A stretch of DNA of 64,000 nucleotides from Firmicutes bacterium UBA2058 (GCA_002332905.1 DDAM01000042.1:21756-85755), one strand, 5' to 3'; shown: positions 1 to 9,691, counted from the first letter of the stretch. Numbers and translations are program-made. The notes: generated by a model not told the origin, from the letters alone.

Positions 1-876
1 TATTTGGTGAATTGTTATAATTCATTATGCAAAAAACAAATTGTTATTATAGAAAATGATTTGTTATTGTATAAAAAACATTTAAAACAAACATTGGATG
101 AATATAACAAACAAGAACATAAACAGTTTTGGATGGAATATCTTTCTGACTATATTGAGTATGAAACTAATGATTTAAAATATGAAAACTCTATTAGAAA
201 TTGTATATGTTCTTTCCCATTTCCAGATTATTTACTTAATATGATTGATGAATTTTGTGTTGCAAATAATTGTAGTTTATCAACATACTTATATGCTGCA
301 TGGGCAATTAAAGTATCATTGCAAAGCAATCAAAGAGACATAATTATTGGAGCGACTGTATCAGGTAGAAACAACCTTTTGCCATATGAAATGAATAATT
401 TAACTGGTTTGTGGATACAAACTGTACCAATACGAGTGAATTGTGAAAATGATACTTTTATAGGTGATATCATTTCAAACATCCAAAATGATTTGCTTTT
501 AGCTGAAAAACATATGTACATAAATAATCATGATTGGTTTGGAATATTTCCAAATATTAATACAGTGTATAGTCAAATGTTGACAATTCAAAACTATCCA
601 ATTGATAAAAGCATTAATAAATATAATTCAATTAAAATAGAATTTTTATCGTCAAATTATCAAATAATAAGTGCTTTCAATGTTTCAATTAAAGCATTTG
701 ATTTTATGAAATGTATGGAGATATCTTATAATGCTAAAATGTATAACATTAATCAAATAAATGAATTTGCCACTCACTTTTTTAATTTATTGAAGTATAT
801 GTCTGTAATGAAAAGTAATCAAAAACTTAAGAATGTATTCGAAGAGTTTTATGGTTGCTTTGATGAAATTAAATAA
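1..876 (+). CDS. NRPS condensation domain, C-terminal part (truncated by window edge)
   Basis: This is the last ~290 residues of a condensation (C) domain, which joins carrier-bound acyl or aminoacyl groups in nonribosomal peptide synthesis. The reading frame is open to base 1, so the real start and the HHxxxDG catalytic motif lie upstream of the window. What is visible is the second lobe: a stretch SGRNNL followed by LTGLWIQTVPIRV near residues 124-146, matching the conserved 'SGR...GxFxNTxPxR' C5 region. No adenylation or carrier domain follows before the stop, so the protein ends as a C domain. It lies 45 bp ahead of a U32 gene and is probably co-transcribed with the NRPS genes downstream. 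The family call is firm; the substrate is unknown. Confidence 0.85.
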   Translation, partial: YLVNCYNSLCKKQIVIIENDLLLYKKHLKQTLDEYNKQEHKQFWMEYLSDYIEYETNDLKYENSIRNCICSFPFPDYLLNMIDEFCVANNCSLSTYLYAAWAIKVSLQSNQRDIIIGATVSGRNNLLPYEMNNLTGLWIQTVPIRVNCENDTFIGDIISNIQNDLLLAEKHMYINNHDWFGIFPNINTVYSQMLTIQNYPIDKSINKYNSIKIEFLSSNYQIISAFNVSIKAFDFMKCMEISYNAKMYNINQINEFATHFFNLLKYMSVMKSNQKLKNVFEEFYGCFDEIK

Positions 877-921
877 AAATCAAACAATTACTTTATGTTT
901 ATAGAAAGAGGATAAGACTAT

Positions 922-2037
922 ATGAATAAATTTAGTGTACCAGCAGATTTCAATGTAGAAACTTTAAATGCATATAATCGTCTAAATGAGCAATATGACG
1001 ATTATATACATGAAACATATGGACAGCTAAACTTTGAGAAAAATATTTTGGGTTCTGGACGATCTGCTGATAAACTGCCATATGTTAATAAAAAGCAATT
1101 AGAAAAATATATTTCTTACTCAGAATCAAAAAATATTGATTTTAATTATGTGCTTAACACAACATGTTTATCAAATCAAGATTTTACACGGGATGGAATA
1201 AAAAATATAATCAAGTTTCTAAAATATTTGCATGATGTAGGCGTAAAATCAATCACAGTTTGTTTACCATCACTCATTGAACTCATTAGAGAGAGTGGAT
1301 TACCTTTCAAAATTAAAGCATCAACAGTGTGTAGTATAACAAATTCTGACAAAGCACGCTCTTATCTTAGTATGAATGTAGATCGCATAGTTGTGGATGA
1401 AAGTATTAATAGAAATTTCTGTGAACTTAAAAACATTTTGAATGTAACAAGCAAAGTTGAAATGATTGTTAACGTAGTATGTTACAAAAACTGTATTTAT
1501 AGGCCATTTCATCACAATCAAATGTCACATGATTATGAATGTAACAAATCAAGTGCAAATTTTTATTCTCATCGATGCATTATGAAAAGAATTGAAAAGC
1601 CAGAAAACATTCTAAAAATGCCATTTATTAGACCAGAAGATTTGCATTATTATGAAGAAATTGGAATTCATTATTATAAAATACAAGGTCGTCAGGCTGT
1701 TGCAAAGGGTGATATAGTTAAAACGGTAGTATCTTATTTAAACAAATCGTATGAAGGAGATTTATTGGATTTATTGGATTGCTTTTCACCAACAAATTCT
1801 TTTAGGATTAAGATAGATAACAGAAAACTAGACAGATTTATAGAACCGTTTTTAGATAACAACTTTTGTAATGATAATTGTGAGACATGTTTATATTGCA
1901 ATAAGTATTTCAATGATAATTTATCTTTTGATGAGAGTATGAAAGTTAATAAATTAGCGATGAAGTATTATCAATCAACTGATGATTATAAGCAAATGAT
2001 AAAAAGTATAATGGAGTCTACATATGACAAAAAATGA
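922..2037 (+). CDS. U32-family Fe-S protein (UbiU/TrhP/RlhA-like), copy 1
   Basis: A 371-residue protein of the 'peptidase U32' family. Characterised members (RlhA, TrhP, UbiU/UbiV) are not classical proteases but Fe-S proteins linked to oxygen-independent hydroxylation of RNA or ubiquinone precursors, with prephenate implicated as the hydroxyl source in several cases. Visible family features are the C187-x3-C191 pair followed by FHHNQMSH, C219 in SHRC, the RPEDLHYY segment and a C-terminal Cys cluster (CNDNCETCLYC). The start has a GAGG-type ribosome site and the end overlaps the next gene by 14 bp, so it belongs to the NRPS operon. A clear paralogue lies at 25212-26294. A role as hydroxylase in this pathway is inference; protease activity is the older annotation. 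Confidence 0.85.
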   Translation: MNKFSVPADFNVETLNAYNRLNEQYDDYIHETYGQLNFEKNILGSGRSADKLPYVNKKQLEKYISYSESKNIDFNYVLNTTCLSNQDFTRDGIKNIIKFLKYLHDVGVKSITVCLPSLIELIRESGLPFKIKASTVCSITNSDKARSYLSMNVDRIVVDESINRNFCELKNILNVTSKVEMIVNVVCYKNCIYRPFHHNQMSHDYECNKSSANFYSHRCIMKRIEKPENILKMPFIRPEDLHYYEEIGIHYYKIQGRQAVAKGDIVKTVVSYLNKSYEGDLLDLLDCFSPTNSFRIKIDNRKLDRFIEPFLDNNFCNDNCETCLYCNKYFNDNLSFDESMKVNKLAMKYYQSTDDYKQMIKSIMESTYDKK

Positions 2038-5000
2038 AAGAATAAAGAATATGAAAGTTAGACAAGAACAAAACATATCATTACCGGGATGGACAATTAT
2101 CGATAAATTTGTAGAAGTAGCTGCCAAAAACACTGATAAAAATGCCATAATAACATTCGCTAGCATGGATGAATTCAATCTTTGTGAAAACATAAAAAAT
2201 AAAATATTATACTACTGTTTAGTATGGAATAAATACTTAGTAATCAGAAAAATCCAAAATAATTTATGGTTTATTAAATCAACTGAAAATTATAATCTAG
2301 TATGTAATGATGCAGCATATTGTTTACTTCAGAATTTTAATGGAAGCAAAACTGTTTGGGATACCTATAATGAAAGTGATAAAAAAAATAAAGAATTAGT
2401 GTTTTACTTTATTGAGCCTGAGGTTGCGTATTCATCAGAAAATATCATAAATTCTAAATTTAGTTTTGAATTGGACTCATTAGAAAAAATAATTTTTATA
2501 AGTGATTTACTTATACAAAGAGGATTTTTAATTATTGATAGTATTCAATATATGATGCTACCAACAATAAATAATATAAAGCCTTTTATCCCTTCTTGCG
2601 AACCTGTTTATAACCCAGTATTGCATACACAATCATTAACTAATACAGATGTCTTGATTATTGGTGATAAGCCAGGGATAGCAAGTGTTGGTATTTTATA
2701 TTTAGCATCTTATCTTAAAGAAAATGGTATAAATGCTAAAACCATTTTAATTGATGGGTTTTACACAGCATTAGAATACAAAACCAGATTAATAAACTAT
2801 TTAAAAAAAACTAAACCTCGCTGTATTGGCATTAGTATGAAATGGTTTCCACACATACGTAAAGTTTATGAAACAGCAGCAATCATTAAGGAGTATGATC
2901 CATCTATAAAGGTAGTGGTTGGTGGAGACACTGCATCCTATTATTCAATAAACGTAATTTCACATCCATGTATAGATTACTTAGTTTATGGTGATGGAGA
3001 AGAGGCCTTTTTAAAAATATGTACAGGAGATAATTTGATTCCTAATACATATTCAAAACAAGGTGATAAAATTATACAACATAGTAATACTACAATAACT
3101 AGTGTAGATAGCTATTTAATAGATTTAGATGAAATAGTAATAGATAGTAGTGGTGTCTTATATACAACAATATATCTGCCACTATCAAGAGGATGCCATT
3201 ATAATTGTGTTCAATGCGGTGGTTCAAAGGCTGTTCAACAATTATCGTTTAAAAATAATTGCAATACACATACACGTTCTAGTGATTTAGTTAGGAAAGA
3301 TATTATTGCTACTCAAAAATATACAGCATCCTATATGTTTAGTATAAGTAATCCACAAATTGAAAATTATAATTTTTTTTATGATATCTGCAATGGGTTA
3401 AATCTTAGCAATCACTTTTGTGCATTGTTTTGTACGGGTATTATAGATTACGATGTAGTTAAATATGTTGTAAATGTATTTAAATTTGTTCGTTTTGGAA
3501 TTGATATTTGTAGTTTATCAGAAAAGCATCGTAAAAAAATTAATGACATGACAGATGGCAAGCCTCAAATTAGTGATAATGAACTATTTGAGTTTATGCG
3601 ACTGTGTGAACAATTTGAAAACTGTGAAGTAGACATATATTCTATCGCTGGGATGCCATATTATAGTGATAGTGATATAGATGAAGAAAATCGAGTTTTA
3701 GATAAATTAAAACGATTCAGATGTTTTCATTCTCTTGAATGGGGACGCCTTCATGCACAGCCAGGAGCATTATTAGCTGAGCATGCTGAAAAGTTTGAAA
3801 TGTCTTCATCAGCGAATTGTTATGAGAACTATCTTGATTACAGTAATAAAAACTACTATTCTGACAATGGATATCCAGAAATGTCTTCATATAATTATCC
3901 ATACATTGATTATAAGCAAAAAGGTAAAACAGACAGAATATTAATGCATTATATGGAGATGAGCTATTCTATTAAGAAACACAAAAGAGAACAACTATAT
4001 GAGAAACTTATACCTAATACTATATCATACAGATATTTGAATATGATGTCTAATCACATAGCTTATTATCTGTTATCAGAGGGACTACAAAAGGAAGATA
4101 GAGTTATTTTGTATACGAAAAATCGTATCATGTTAGCAATAGCGATTATGGGAGTAATAAAGGCTGGTGGTTGCTATATTCCATTGGATATACAGTTACA
4201 TAAAAAATCAATTGATAATATAGTTGAACAAATACATCCATTGATTGTATTAACAGATACAGAATATGTAAACGAAAATAGTAGATGTATGATATCACTG
4301 TTAAGACAAGAGAAAGAAAAAAGAGATTTATGTAAGCTTACAAAAGAAAATGTACTATATCATATATACTCATCAGGTACAACAGACAAACCAAAGTGTA
4401 TATCTATTAAGCAAGCGGGTGTTGTAAATTATACAAATTGGAGAATTCATGTTTATGATATTCAAAAAGAAGATGTGATTCTTCAAATTTTATCAGAAGC
4501 ATTTGATGGATTTTACTCGAATTTTTTCACGTCATTGCTTGCTGGATCATGCTTAATTATGCCTACTCCAATGCAGAATCGAGATATTCCATTTTTAATC
4601 AAAATTATTTTGTATTACAAAGCTACACACGCTAGTATGTTGCCTTTTTATTTGAAATTACTTGAACAGGCTAATAAAAACAATCTTCACACATTTAAGT
4701 CTGTTGTACTGGCAGGTGATATGTCAGATGAAAAATTCATAAAAATGATAAATGAGAAATACACTAACCTAATTTTAATTAATGAATATGGTCCTACGGA
4801 AAATAGTATAGCTACCACTGCGTTTATAGGAATGGATGGTCAAGATTCGAGAATGATTGGAGTACCAATTTCAAATGTTTATGTTTATATCATTAATGAT
4901 AAAGGAAATATTGTTGATGTAGGACATGAGGGTGAAATCAGTATAAGTGGTGTAGGTTTATACAGTGGTTATTATCCTAATGATCCAAAGCTGTTTTTAA

Positions 5001-5614
5001 CTCCATTTAATGAGTGGGTGTACCGTAGCGGAGATTTGGGGATAAAAAATAAGGAAGGAGATATTATTTTAATGGGCAGAATTGATCGGCAGGTAAAAAT
5101 ATCTGGAATTGCAGTAAATTTAGATGCTTTAGAAAATTTACTTAAAAAAATTGAGTACATTTCCGATATTGCTGTTACTTATAATAATGGTAAATTGGTT
5201 GCAAATATAGTTCTTGATGATAATAATAAGCCTGATAATTATTTACAAGAGATACGAAGCAAGTTACCATTTTATGCGGAATCTATTACCTTTAGTTTTT
5301 GCTCTTCATTGCCAAGATTGTCAAGGGGAAAAATTGACTATAGAATGCTTGCAATATCAGATAAAAAAAGTGATAATGTACAAAAAATAAACCCTTATAT
5401 TAAAGTTATAAAAGATTTGTGGAAAGAAGAGCTTGGAGATAAAAAATTTAGTAATAATGATAACTTTTTTGACATTGGGGGAAATTCACTGATTATAATG
5501 AAAATATATGAAAAACTTGATTCGCTTTACCCAGATAAAATTACGATTACGAACATGTTTCAATATTACACTGTGAATATGCTTGCTGATTATTTATTAG
5601 AGCAAATTAGTTAA
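2024..5614 (+). CDS. Cobalamin-binding radical SAM enzyme fused to NRPS adenylation and carrier domains
   Basis: A 1196-residue multidomain protein. Residues 1-200 are unassigned. About 205-335 form a B12-binding Rossmann domain (VLIIGDKPG, GISMKWF, VVVGGDT, VYGDGEEAF). The radical SAM core has the [4Fe-4S] motif C391-x3-C395-x2-C398 in SRGCHYNCVQC. From about 640 to 1110 is an adenylation domain: A3 loop SSGTTDKPK (about 783-792), A5 NEYGPTE, A7 YRSGDLG, A8 GRIDRQVKISG and A10 GKIDYRML with the catalytic Lys. The C-terminal carrier domain has the phosphopantetheine Ser1155 in DIGGNSL. The substrate-pocket Asp (EAFDGF) suggests an alpha-amino acid; the rest of my pocket code is unfamiliar. 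The fusion implies that the radical chemistry acts on the amino acid or acyl group held on this module. Start ATG has GGAG 7 bp upstream. Confidence 0.9.
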   Translation: MTKNERIKNMKVRQEQNISLPGWTIIDKFVEVAAKNTDKNAIITFASMDEFNLCENIKNKILYYCLVWNKYLVIRKIQNNLWFIKSTENYNLVCNDAAYCLLQNFNGSKTVWDTYNESDKKNKELVFYFIEPEVAYSSENIINSKFSFELDSLEKIIFISDLLIQRGFLIIDSIQYMMLPTINNIKPFIPSCEPVYNPVLHTQSLTNTDVLIIGDKPGIASVGILYLASYLKENGINAKTILIDGFYTALEYKTRLINYLKKTKPRCIGISMKWFPHIRKVYETAAIIKEYDPSIKVVVGGDTASYYSINVISHPCIDYLVYGDGEEAFLKICTGDNLIPNTYSKQGDKIIQHSNTTITSVDSYLIDLDEIVIDSSGVLYTTIYLPLSRGCHYNCVQCGGSKAVQQLSFKNNCNTHTRSSDLVRKDIIATQKYTASYMFSISNPQIENYNFFYDICNGLNLSNHFCALFCTGIIDYDVVKYVVNVFKFVRFGIDICSLSEKHRKKINDMTDGKPQISDNELFEFMRLCEQFENCEVDIYSIAGMPYYSDSDIDEENRVLDKLKRFRCFHSLEWGRLHAQPGALLAEHAEKFEMSSSANCYENYLDYSNKNYYSDNGYPEMSSYNYPYIDYKQKGKTDRILMHYMEMSYSIKKHKREQLYEKLIPNTISYRYLNMMSNHIAYYLLSEGLQKEDRVILYTKNRIMLAIAIMGVIKAGGCYIPLDIQLHKKSIDNIVEQIHPLIVLTDTEYVNENSRCMISLLRQEKEKRDLCKLTKENVLYHIYSSGTTDKPKCISIKQAGVVNYTNWRIHVYDIQKEDVILQILSEAFDGFYSNFFTSLLAGSCLIMPTPMQNRDIPFLIKIILYYKATHASMLPFYLKLLEQANKNNLHTFKSVVLAGDMSDEKFIKMINEKYTNLILINEYGPTENSIATTAFIGMDGQDSRMIGVPISNVYVYIINDKGNIVDVGHEGEISISGVGLYSGYYPNDPKLFLTPFNEWVYRSGDLGIKNKEGDIILMGRIDRQVKISGIAVNLDALENLLKKIEYISDIAVTYNNGKLVANIVLDDNNKPDNYLQEIRSKLPFYAESITFSFCSSLPRLSRGKIDYRMLAISDKKSDNVQKINPYIKVIKDLWKEELGDKKFSNNDNFFDIGGNSLIIMKIYEKLDSLYPDKITITNMFQYYTVNMLADYLLEQIS

Positions 5615-5639
5615 ATAATTATAGAAGGAAATATATAGT

Positions 5640-7313
5640 ATGAAAAAAAATGATATTGCAATTATTGGCATTGCTATCCGTTTTCCTGAAGCGAATACTT
5701 TAGATGAATTTTGGGAAGGCCTTGTTCAAGGAAAGGATTATATACGAACACTCCCCGAACAAAGAAAAACGGATGTAGAAAATTTTTATCAGTATGCTTA
5801 TGGGCATTTACCTGAAAAAATTCCACCCGCAGCATATTTGGATAGAATTGATCTGTTTGATTATAAATATTTTGGCATTAGTCAAAAGGAAGCTATATAC
5901 ACTGAACCAGCTCATCGTATATTTATGGAAACAGCCATTAAATGTTTTGCAGATGCAGGATATAATAGAGAACGAATTCAAAATAGTAAAACAGGCTTAT
6001 TTATAGGTTATGGAGGAGATTATGAATTTCAACAAATAATATCAATCCTTGATAGAGATAATAAAAATGTTCATGCTATTGGCGTATTATCATCATTTAT
6101 AACATCAAGGATATCTTATTTATTAGACCTAAAGGGGCCAGCAATGGCAATTGACACATCTTGTTCATCATCCCTAGTTGCATTACACACAGCGTGTCAA
6201 AGCATTCGCAATGGTGAATGCGATATGGCATTAGTAGGTGGTGCTCAAATATATTCAGTTCCTGTATATAATGGTGATATAGGCGTTCGTTCAAAAAATC
6301 ATCGAACATGTTCATTTGATGATAGTGCCGATGGAACAGGATCTGGAGAAGGTGTATGTACACTATTGCTAAAAAATGCATTAAAAGCTAATCTTGATGG
6401 TGATAGTATCTACGCTATAATCAAGGGAAGTGCAATCAATAGTGATGGAAATTCTATTAGTATTACAAGTCCAAATCTTGATTCACAGAAAAATGCAATT
6501 CTTTCAGCATGGGAGAATGCAAATGTTAATCCAAAAACTATTACATATATTGAAGCTCACGGAACAGGAACTAGGTTGGGTGATCCCATTGAGTTAGATG
6601 CATTGACACAAGCATTTAAAGAGCATACAAATAGCAGACATTTTTGCGCAACAAGCTCAGTTAAATCAAATATAGGACATTTAGGATATTGTGCAGGTCT
6701 AGCTGGTGTTACTCGTGCAGTTCTTCAATTAATTCATAAGAAATATACACCTACTGTTCACTTTTCAAAGCTGAATAAAAACATAAACTTAGATGATAGT
6801 GCTTTGTTTATAAGTGATAAAGTATCAGATTGGAATACTGACAATGCTCCGAGAAGATGCGGAATCAGTTCATTTGGTATTAGTGGAACTAATTGTCATG
6901 TTGTTATAGAAGAATCGGACAAACTATTTGATTTCAAAAAAAATTTTTCTATGTCAACAGTATCTTCAATGTCTTTTTTCGAATCAAAGCGTTGTTGGTT
7001 TGATTTTAATAAAGATTCAAATACTATGATGAATACTATGAATATCAGTGATAATAGTATATTAAAAAATCTTTTGAAATTTGATGCTAGCAATAGCCAT
7101 TCATTAAGGAAAACAATTATTAGTTTTTTAATATGCAGGCATTTAGGCTGTGAAGAGATTAATCCAGATGATAATTTATATGAATTAGGGGGAGACTCGA
7201 TTGTGGCTCTTCAGATATTTGCTGATTTGAAAGATATTTTTTCAATAAATATAAATCCAGAAGAGTTTTTATATTATCAATCTGTAAATGAAATTATGGA
7301 GTTAGCAAAATGA
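5640..7313 (+). CDS. Polyketide ketosynthase-acyl carrier protein (KS-ACP), no acyltransferase
   Basis: A 557-residue modular-type ketosynthase that catalyses decarboxylative Claisen condensation on a carrier-bound chain. The catalytic triad is complete: Cys175 in DTSCSSS, His307 in EAHGTGT and His347 in KSNIGHL. After a linker (about 425-480), a carrier domain has Ser520 in ELGGDSIVAL. There is no AT, KR or DH domain, so malonyl loading must come in trans, plausibly from the malonyltransferase at 57035-57970. It follows the NRPS module by 25 bp and overlaps the BtrH-like gene by 4 bp (ATGA), which suggests the NRPS-bound unit is extended here once and passed to that transferase. Family and domain order are certain; its step in the pathway is inference. 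Confidence 0.95.
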   Translation: MKKNDIAIIGIAIRFPEANTLDEFWEGLVQGKDYIRTLPEQRKTDVENFYQYAYGHLPEKIPPAAYLDRIDLFDYKYFGISQKEAIYTEPAHRIFMETAIKCFADAGYNRERIQNSKTGLFIGYGGDYEFQQIISILDRDNKNVHAIGVLSSFITSRISYLLDLKGPAMAIDTSCSSSLVALHTACQSIRNGECDMALVGGAQIYSVPVYNGDIGVRSKNHRTCSFDDSADGTGSGEGVCTLLLKNALKANLDGDSIYAIIKGSAINSDGNSISITSPNLDSQKNAILSAWENANVNPKTITYIEAHGTGTRLGDPIELDALTQAFKEHTNSRHFCATSSVKSNIGHLGYCAGLAGVTRAVLQLIHKKYTPTVHFSKLNKNINLDDSALFISDKVSDWNTDNAPRRCGISSFGISGTNCHVVIEESDKLFDFKKNFSMSTVSSMSFFESKRCWFDFNKDSNTMMNTMNISDNSILKNLLKFDASNSHSLRKTIISFLICRHLGCEEINPDDNLYELGGDSIVALQIFADLKDIFSININPEEFLYYQSVNEIMELAK

Positions 7314-8293
7314 TAAAGAACAGTTACATGATTAATGGCTATCCTTTAACGACAGGAAAAAACTGTATGCTTGCATCTATAAAAAATATTTTATGTTTTA
7401 ATGGTATTAACATAACTGAAAGTGATTTGTATTTTATTTGCAAAGGATTGCGTTATAGCTTTAATACTGCATCAAAAACTGAATTGATTAGTGATCGCTT
7501 TGATTATGATTGCTATCAACATATTGTTGAGAATATATCGACTTACTTTAATTGCAATATGTTGTTTAGTAAAAAAATGGATACAATTCAGATTGAAGAA
7601 TTACTATGCAATGACATACCTTTAATAATTTTAATGGATCCCAGAATTATTCCTTATAATAATAGAGTATTAAATCCTGTAGGTCATCAAGAAATGCATA
7701 GCACTGTATTATATGGATATGACGAAAAAGAGCAAAATTACCTAGTTGCCGATGCTACAGTATCAGATGATAATGGTCTTATTAGTGCCCTATGGACATC
7801 AATAGAAATACCCTTCTTGCATCAGAATGCCACTGGTTTTTTCTATATTACATCAGTTTTTAATAAAAATTATAGTACTGATTCTATAAAAATAAAAATA
7901 AGAGATACCGTAACTGAGTTTCTATACCCAAATAACAGTGACAATGTTATAACAGGAATAAATGCGGTAAAAATGTTGCTTAATTTAGTATATGAAGAGG
8001 ATTATATAGAAGAAATTAAATTTCTTTTTCAAGCTTATTTTATTCCATTTTTCACATATTTAAGGGATAGTTTACATCATTTTAATAATCAGGATGGTTA
8101 TAAAATGGAGTTAGCAAAAGAAAAAAACAAGTGGGATATCCTATATTACAAATATCTACTTAAATTAAAAAAGAAAATTTTTGTTGGAGAATTATACAAC
8201 ACCATGAACAGATATTTTGACAATTTAACTGATTTGCTGTATAAAATGTTATGCGATTGGAATAAACAAATTGATAATGAAAACCATAAATAA
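7310..8293 (+). CDS. BtrH-like acyltransferase (N-terminal cysteine-papain-like domain), copy 1
   Basis: 327 residues resembling the BtrH N-terminal family (butirosin biosynthesis protein H), whose founding member transfers an acyl group from an ACP to an amine. The likely Cys-His-Asp triad is Cys19 (KNCMLASIKNIL), His130 (MHSTVLYGYDE) and Asp148 (VADAT), with the spacing shared by three other copies in this window. The C-terminal half is alpha-helical and poorly conserved. The gene overlaps KS-ACP by 4 bp and is followed 108 bp later by an ACP, so the natural donor is probably one of those carriers. An amide-forming or thioester-cleaving role is expected; the acceptor is unknown. A C39-like peptidase is a less likely alternative. 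Confidence 0.75.
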   Translation: MIKNSYMINGYPLTTGKNCMLASIKNILCFNGINITESDLYFICKGLRYSFNTASKTELISDRFDYDCYQHIVENISTYFNCNMLFSKKMDTIQIEELLCNDIPLIILMDPRIIPYNNRVLNPVGHQEMHSTVLYGYDEKEQNYLVADATVSDDNGLISALWTSIEIPFLHQNATGFFYITSVFNKNYSTDSIKIKIRDTVTEFLYPNNSDNVITGINAVKMLLNLVYEEDYIEEIKFLFQAYFIPFFTYLRDSLHHFNNQDGYKMELAKEKNKWDILYYKYLLKLKKKIFVGELYNTMNRYFDNLTDLLYKMLCDWNKQIDNENHK

Positions 8294-8358
8294 AAGATTA
8301 TTAATGAATTTTTTTGTAGACTGATAAGATTATTTATATAATATATTAAAATTTAAGC

Positions 8359-8378
8359 TTTCAGAGTACCTGAAAGGA
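8359..8378 (+). other. Short hairpin upstream of ACP gene
   Basis: The segment CTTTCAG-AGTAC-CTGAAAG forms a perfect 7 bp stem with a 5 nt loop. It sits 25-45 bp before the ACP start and about 10 bp before its ribosome site (GGAGG). There is no T-tract, so it is not a terminator. It might modulate translation or mRNA stability of the ACP, or be a structural landmark in the untranslated gap; no function can be shown from sequence. Confidence 0.35.
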
Positions 8379-8401
8379 CTAAATTGATGGAGGTATAAAC
8401 C

Positions 8402-8653
8402 ATGGATAAGAAAACAATAGAAAATCAATTAATAGCAATATATCAAAAGTATATAAAAGATAATAATGAAGTTTTAACACTTGAAGAAAAGATGAATGAT
8501 ATGAATATTAACTCTGTTGATTATATTAAAATCATAATTGACATTGAAAATCAATTTGACATTGAATTTGAGGATGAAGCATTGATGCCGGGTAATTTTG
8601 AAACCATACTTGATATGGTAAATTATATTAGTAAGTTAACTAATAATAATTAA
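8402..8653 (+). CDS. Free-standing acyl carrier protein
   Basis: An 83-residue acidic helical protein with the ACP fold. The phosphopantetheine serine lies in MNINSVDYIKI near residue 38; the usual Asp before Ser is Asn, as in the ACP at 22198-22443, which has the matching INSVDY motif. It would carry an acyl thioester for the neighbouring BtrH-like transferase. The Sfp-type enzyme at 60885-61541 is the likely activating PPTase. Ribosome site GGAGG lies 8 bp before ATG. An intrinsic terminator follows about 120 bp after the stop. Confidence 0.88.
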   Translation: MDKKTIENQLIAIYQKYIKDNNEVLTLEEKMNDMNINSVDYIKIIIDIENQFDIEFEDEALMPGNFETILDMVNYISKLTNNN

Positions 8654-8657
8654 TCTA

Positions 8658-8672
8658 CATGATAATATCATG
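8658..8672. other. Perfect inverted repeat after ACP stop
   Basis: CATGATAATATCATG forms a 6 bp inverted repeat around AAT just after the ACP stop codon. It could be a small mRNA hairpin or a protein-binding site. Nothing else supports a function. Confidence 0.25.
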
Positions 8673-8770
8673 AAGTTCGCCTTGTAATAAATTATTAATT
8701 ATATTATTTAGCTATCAGTACGCCTTGAAATGGTAAAGCGTCATAACTAAAATTTTTTATATGATTATAA

Positions 8771-8808
8771 TCTCTTCCCTCTACTTTATTAGGGAAGAGA
8801 TTTTAGTT
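8771..8808 (+). terminator. Intrinsic terminator inside the cluster
   Basis: A perfect 10 bp stem (TCTCTTCCCT pairing with AGGGAAGAGA) encloses a 10 nt loop and is followed by TTTTAGTTT. A weaker hairpin (ACGC...GCGT) followed by ATTTTTTAT lies about 50 bp upstream. Only 34 bp separate the T-run from the next start codon at 8843 and no promoter-like pair is visible there, so downstream genes would need read-through, for example through LoaP antitermination. Confidence 0.75.
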
Positions 8809-8842
8809 TAATAAAGTATATAAAAATGGAGAGATAGAACAT

Positions 8843-9688
8843 ATGGATAAAACCAAAGATTTTAGAGTAATAAATATTATGGCAAAATGCAATTTGCATT
8901 GTATTTATTGTAAAAATCAACCATTTGAAGTTGATGAAGATAAAATAATTGTTAATATTAGCAAGATTTTTAAAAAATTCAATAAGAATACTACTTGTTT
9001 TAGGGTTGAGTGCAGGGGAGAAATCACTTTATATAACAAGATTATAGATTATTTGGAAGAATGCTGTAGAGATGGATATGTTATTGAAATACTTACAAAT
9101 GGACTGTTACTAGATAAAGTTTTATGTCCTGGTACTAAGCTAAAAGCGGTTGTTTCTTTAGATGGTCATACTGAAAGAATGAATCGCTTTAGAAGACTTA
9201 AGCAGGATCAAGTCAATCGCATTTTAGATAATATATTTACCTACAAAGCAGAAATACAATGTGTATATTGTTATCAAAATAAAGATGAAATGAATAGCTT
9301 TATATCATACCTAAAAGAAAGAAATTTTGATAGTTATTTACATATATTTCCATGTAGCCTTGATGGAAAAATTACAGAGTTGTCCTTTGCATATGATGAA
9401 TTGATAAAAGCAGATTTCTTGCCACCAAAAGAATTTTTTGATAGATGGGATTACATTGTAAAGCATAATAAAAGAAACTTCATTTGCGATATGATAAAAA
9501 ATGGTTATATGTATTATATAAATAATGAAAAATTGGGTATGGTAAAATGCGATGGAATAAAATCAGCTGTTGAAATGATAGAACCTTTTGGAGAAGAACG
9601 TGAACATTGGGATTACCCATGTGGAAACTGTATTAATCATTCTGAATACAACAATACACGAGAACTACTAAAAATAAACAAGGAGTAG
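8843..9688 (+). CDS. Radical SAM enzyme with C-terminal auxiliary cysteines (SPASM/Twitch-like)
   Basis: 281 residues. The SAM-binding Fe-S motif is C16-x3-C20-x2-C23 (CNLHCIYC), followed by typical core strands such as EILTNGLLL and VVSLDGH. The C-terminus has further Cys (KCDG and YPCGNC), compatible with a short Twitch or SPASM-like domain holding an auxiliary cluster. Such enzymes often act on peptides, carrier-bound groups or sugars (BtrN in butirosin is one example). The gene follows an intrinsic terminator and lies 3 bp before a glycosyltransferase, so it may act on a sugar or aminosugar. The radical SAM call is firm; the reaction is not predictable. Confidence 0.88.
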   Translation: MDKTKDFRVINIMAKCNLHCIYCKNQPFEVDEDKIIVNISKIFKKFNKNTTCFRVECRGEITLYNKIIDYLEECCRDGYVIEILTNGLLLDKVLCPGTKLKAVVSLDGHTERMNRFRRLKQDQVNRILDNIFTYKAEIQCVYCYQNKDEMNSFISYLKERNFDSYLHIFPCSLDGKITELSFAYDELIKADFLPPKEFFDRWDYIVKHNKRNFICDMIKNGYMYYINNEKLGMVKCDGIKSAVEMIEPFGEEREHWDYPCGNCINHSEYNNTRELLKINKE

Positions 9689-9691
9689 AAT

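Noticed and set aside
922..2037. Collagenase-like secreted peptidase
   Set aside because: No signal peptide; the Cys pattern and paralogue next to DAHP synthase fit the Fe-S hydroxylase branch of U32 better.
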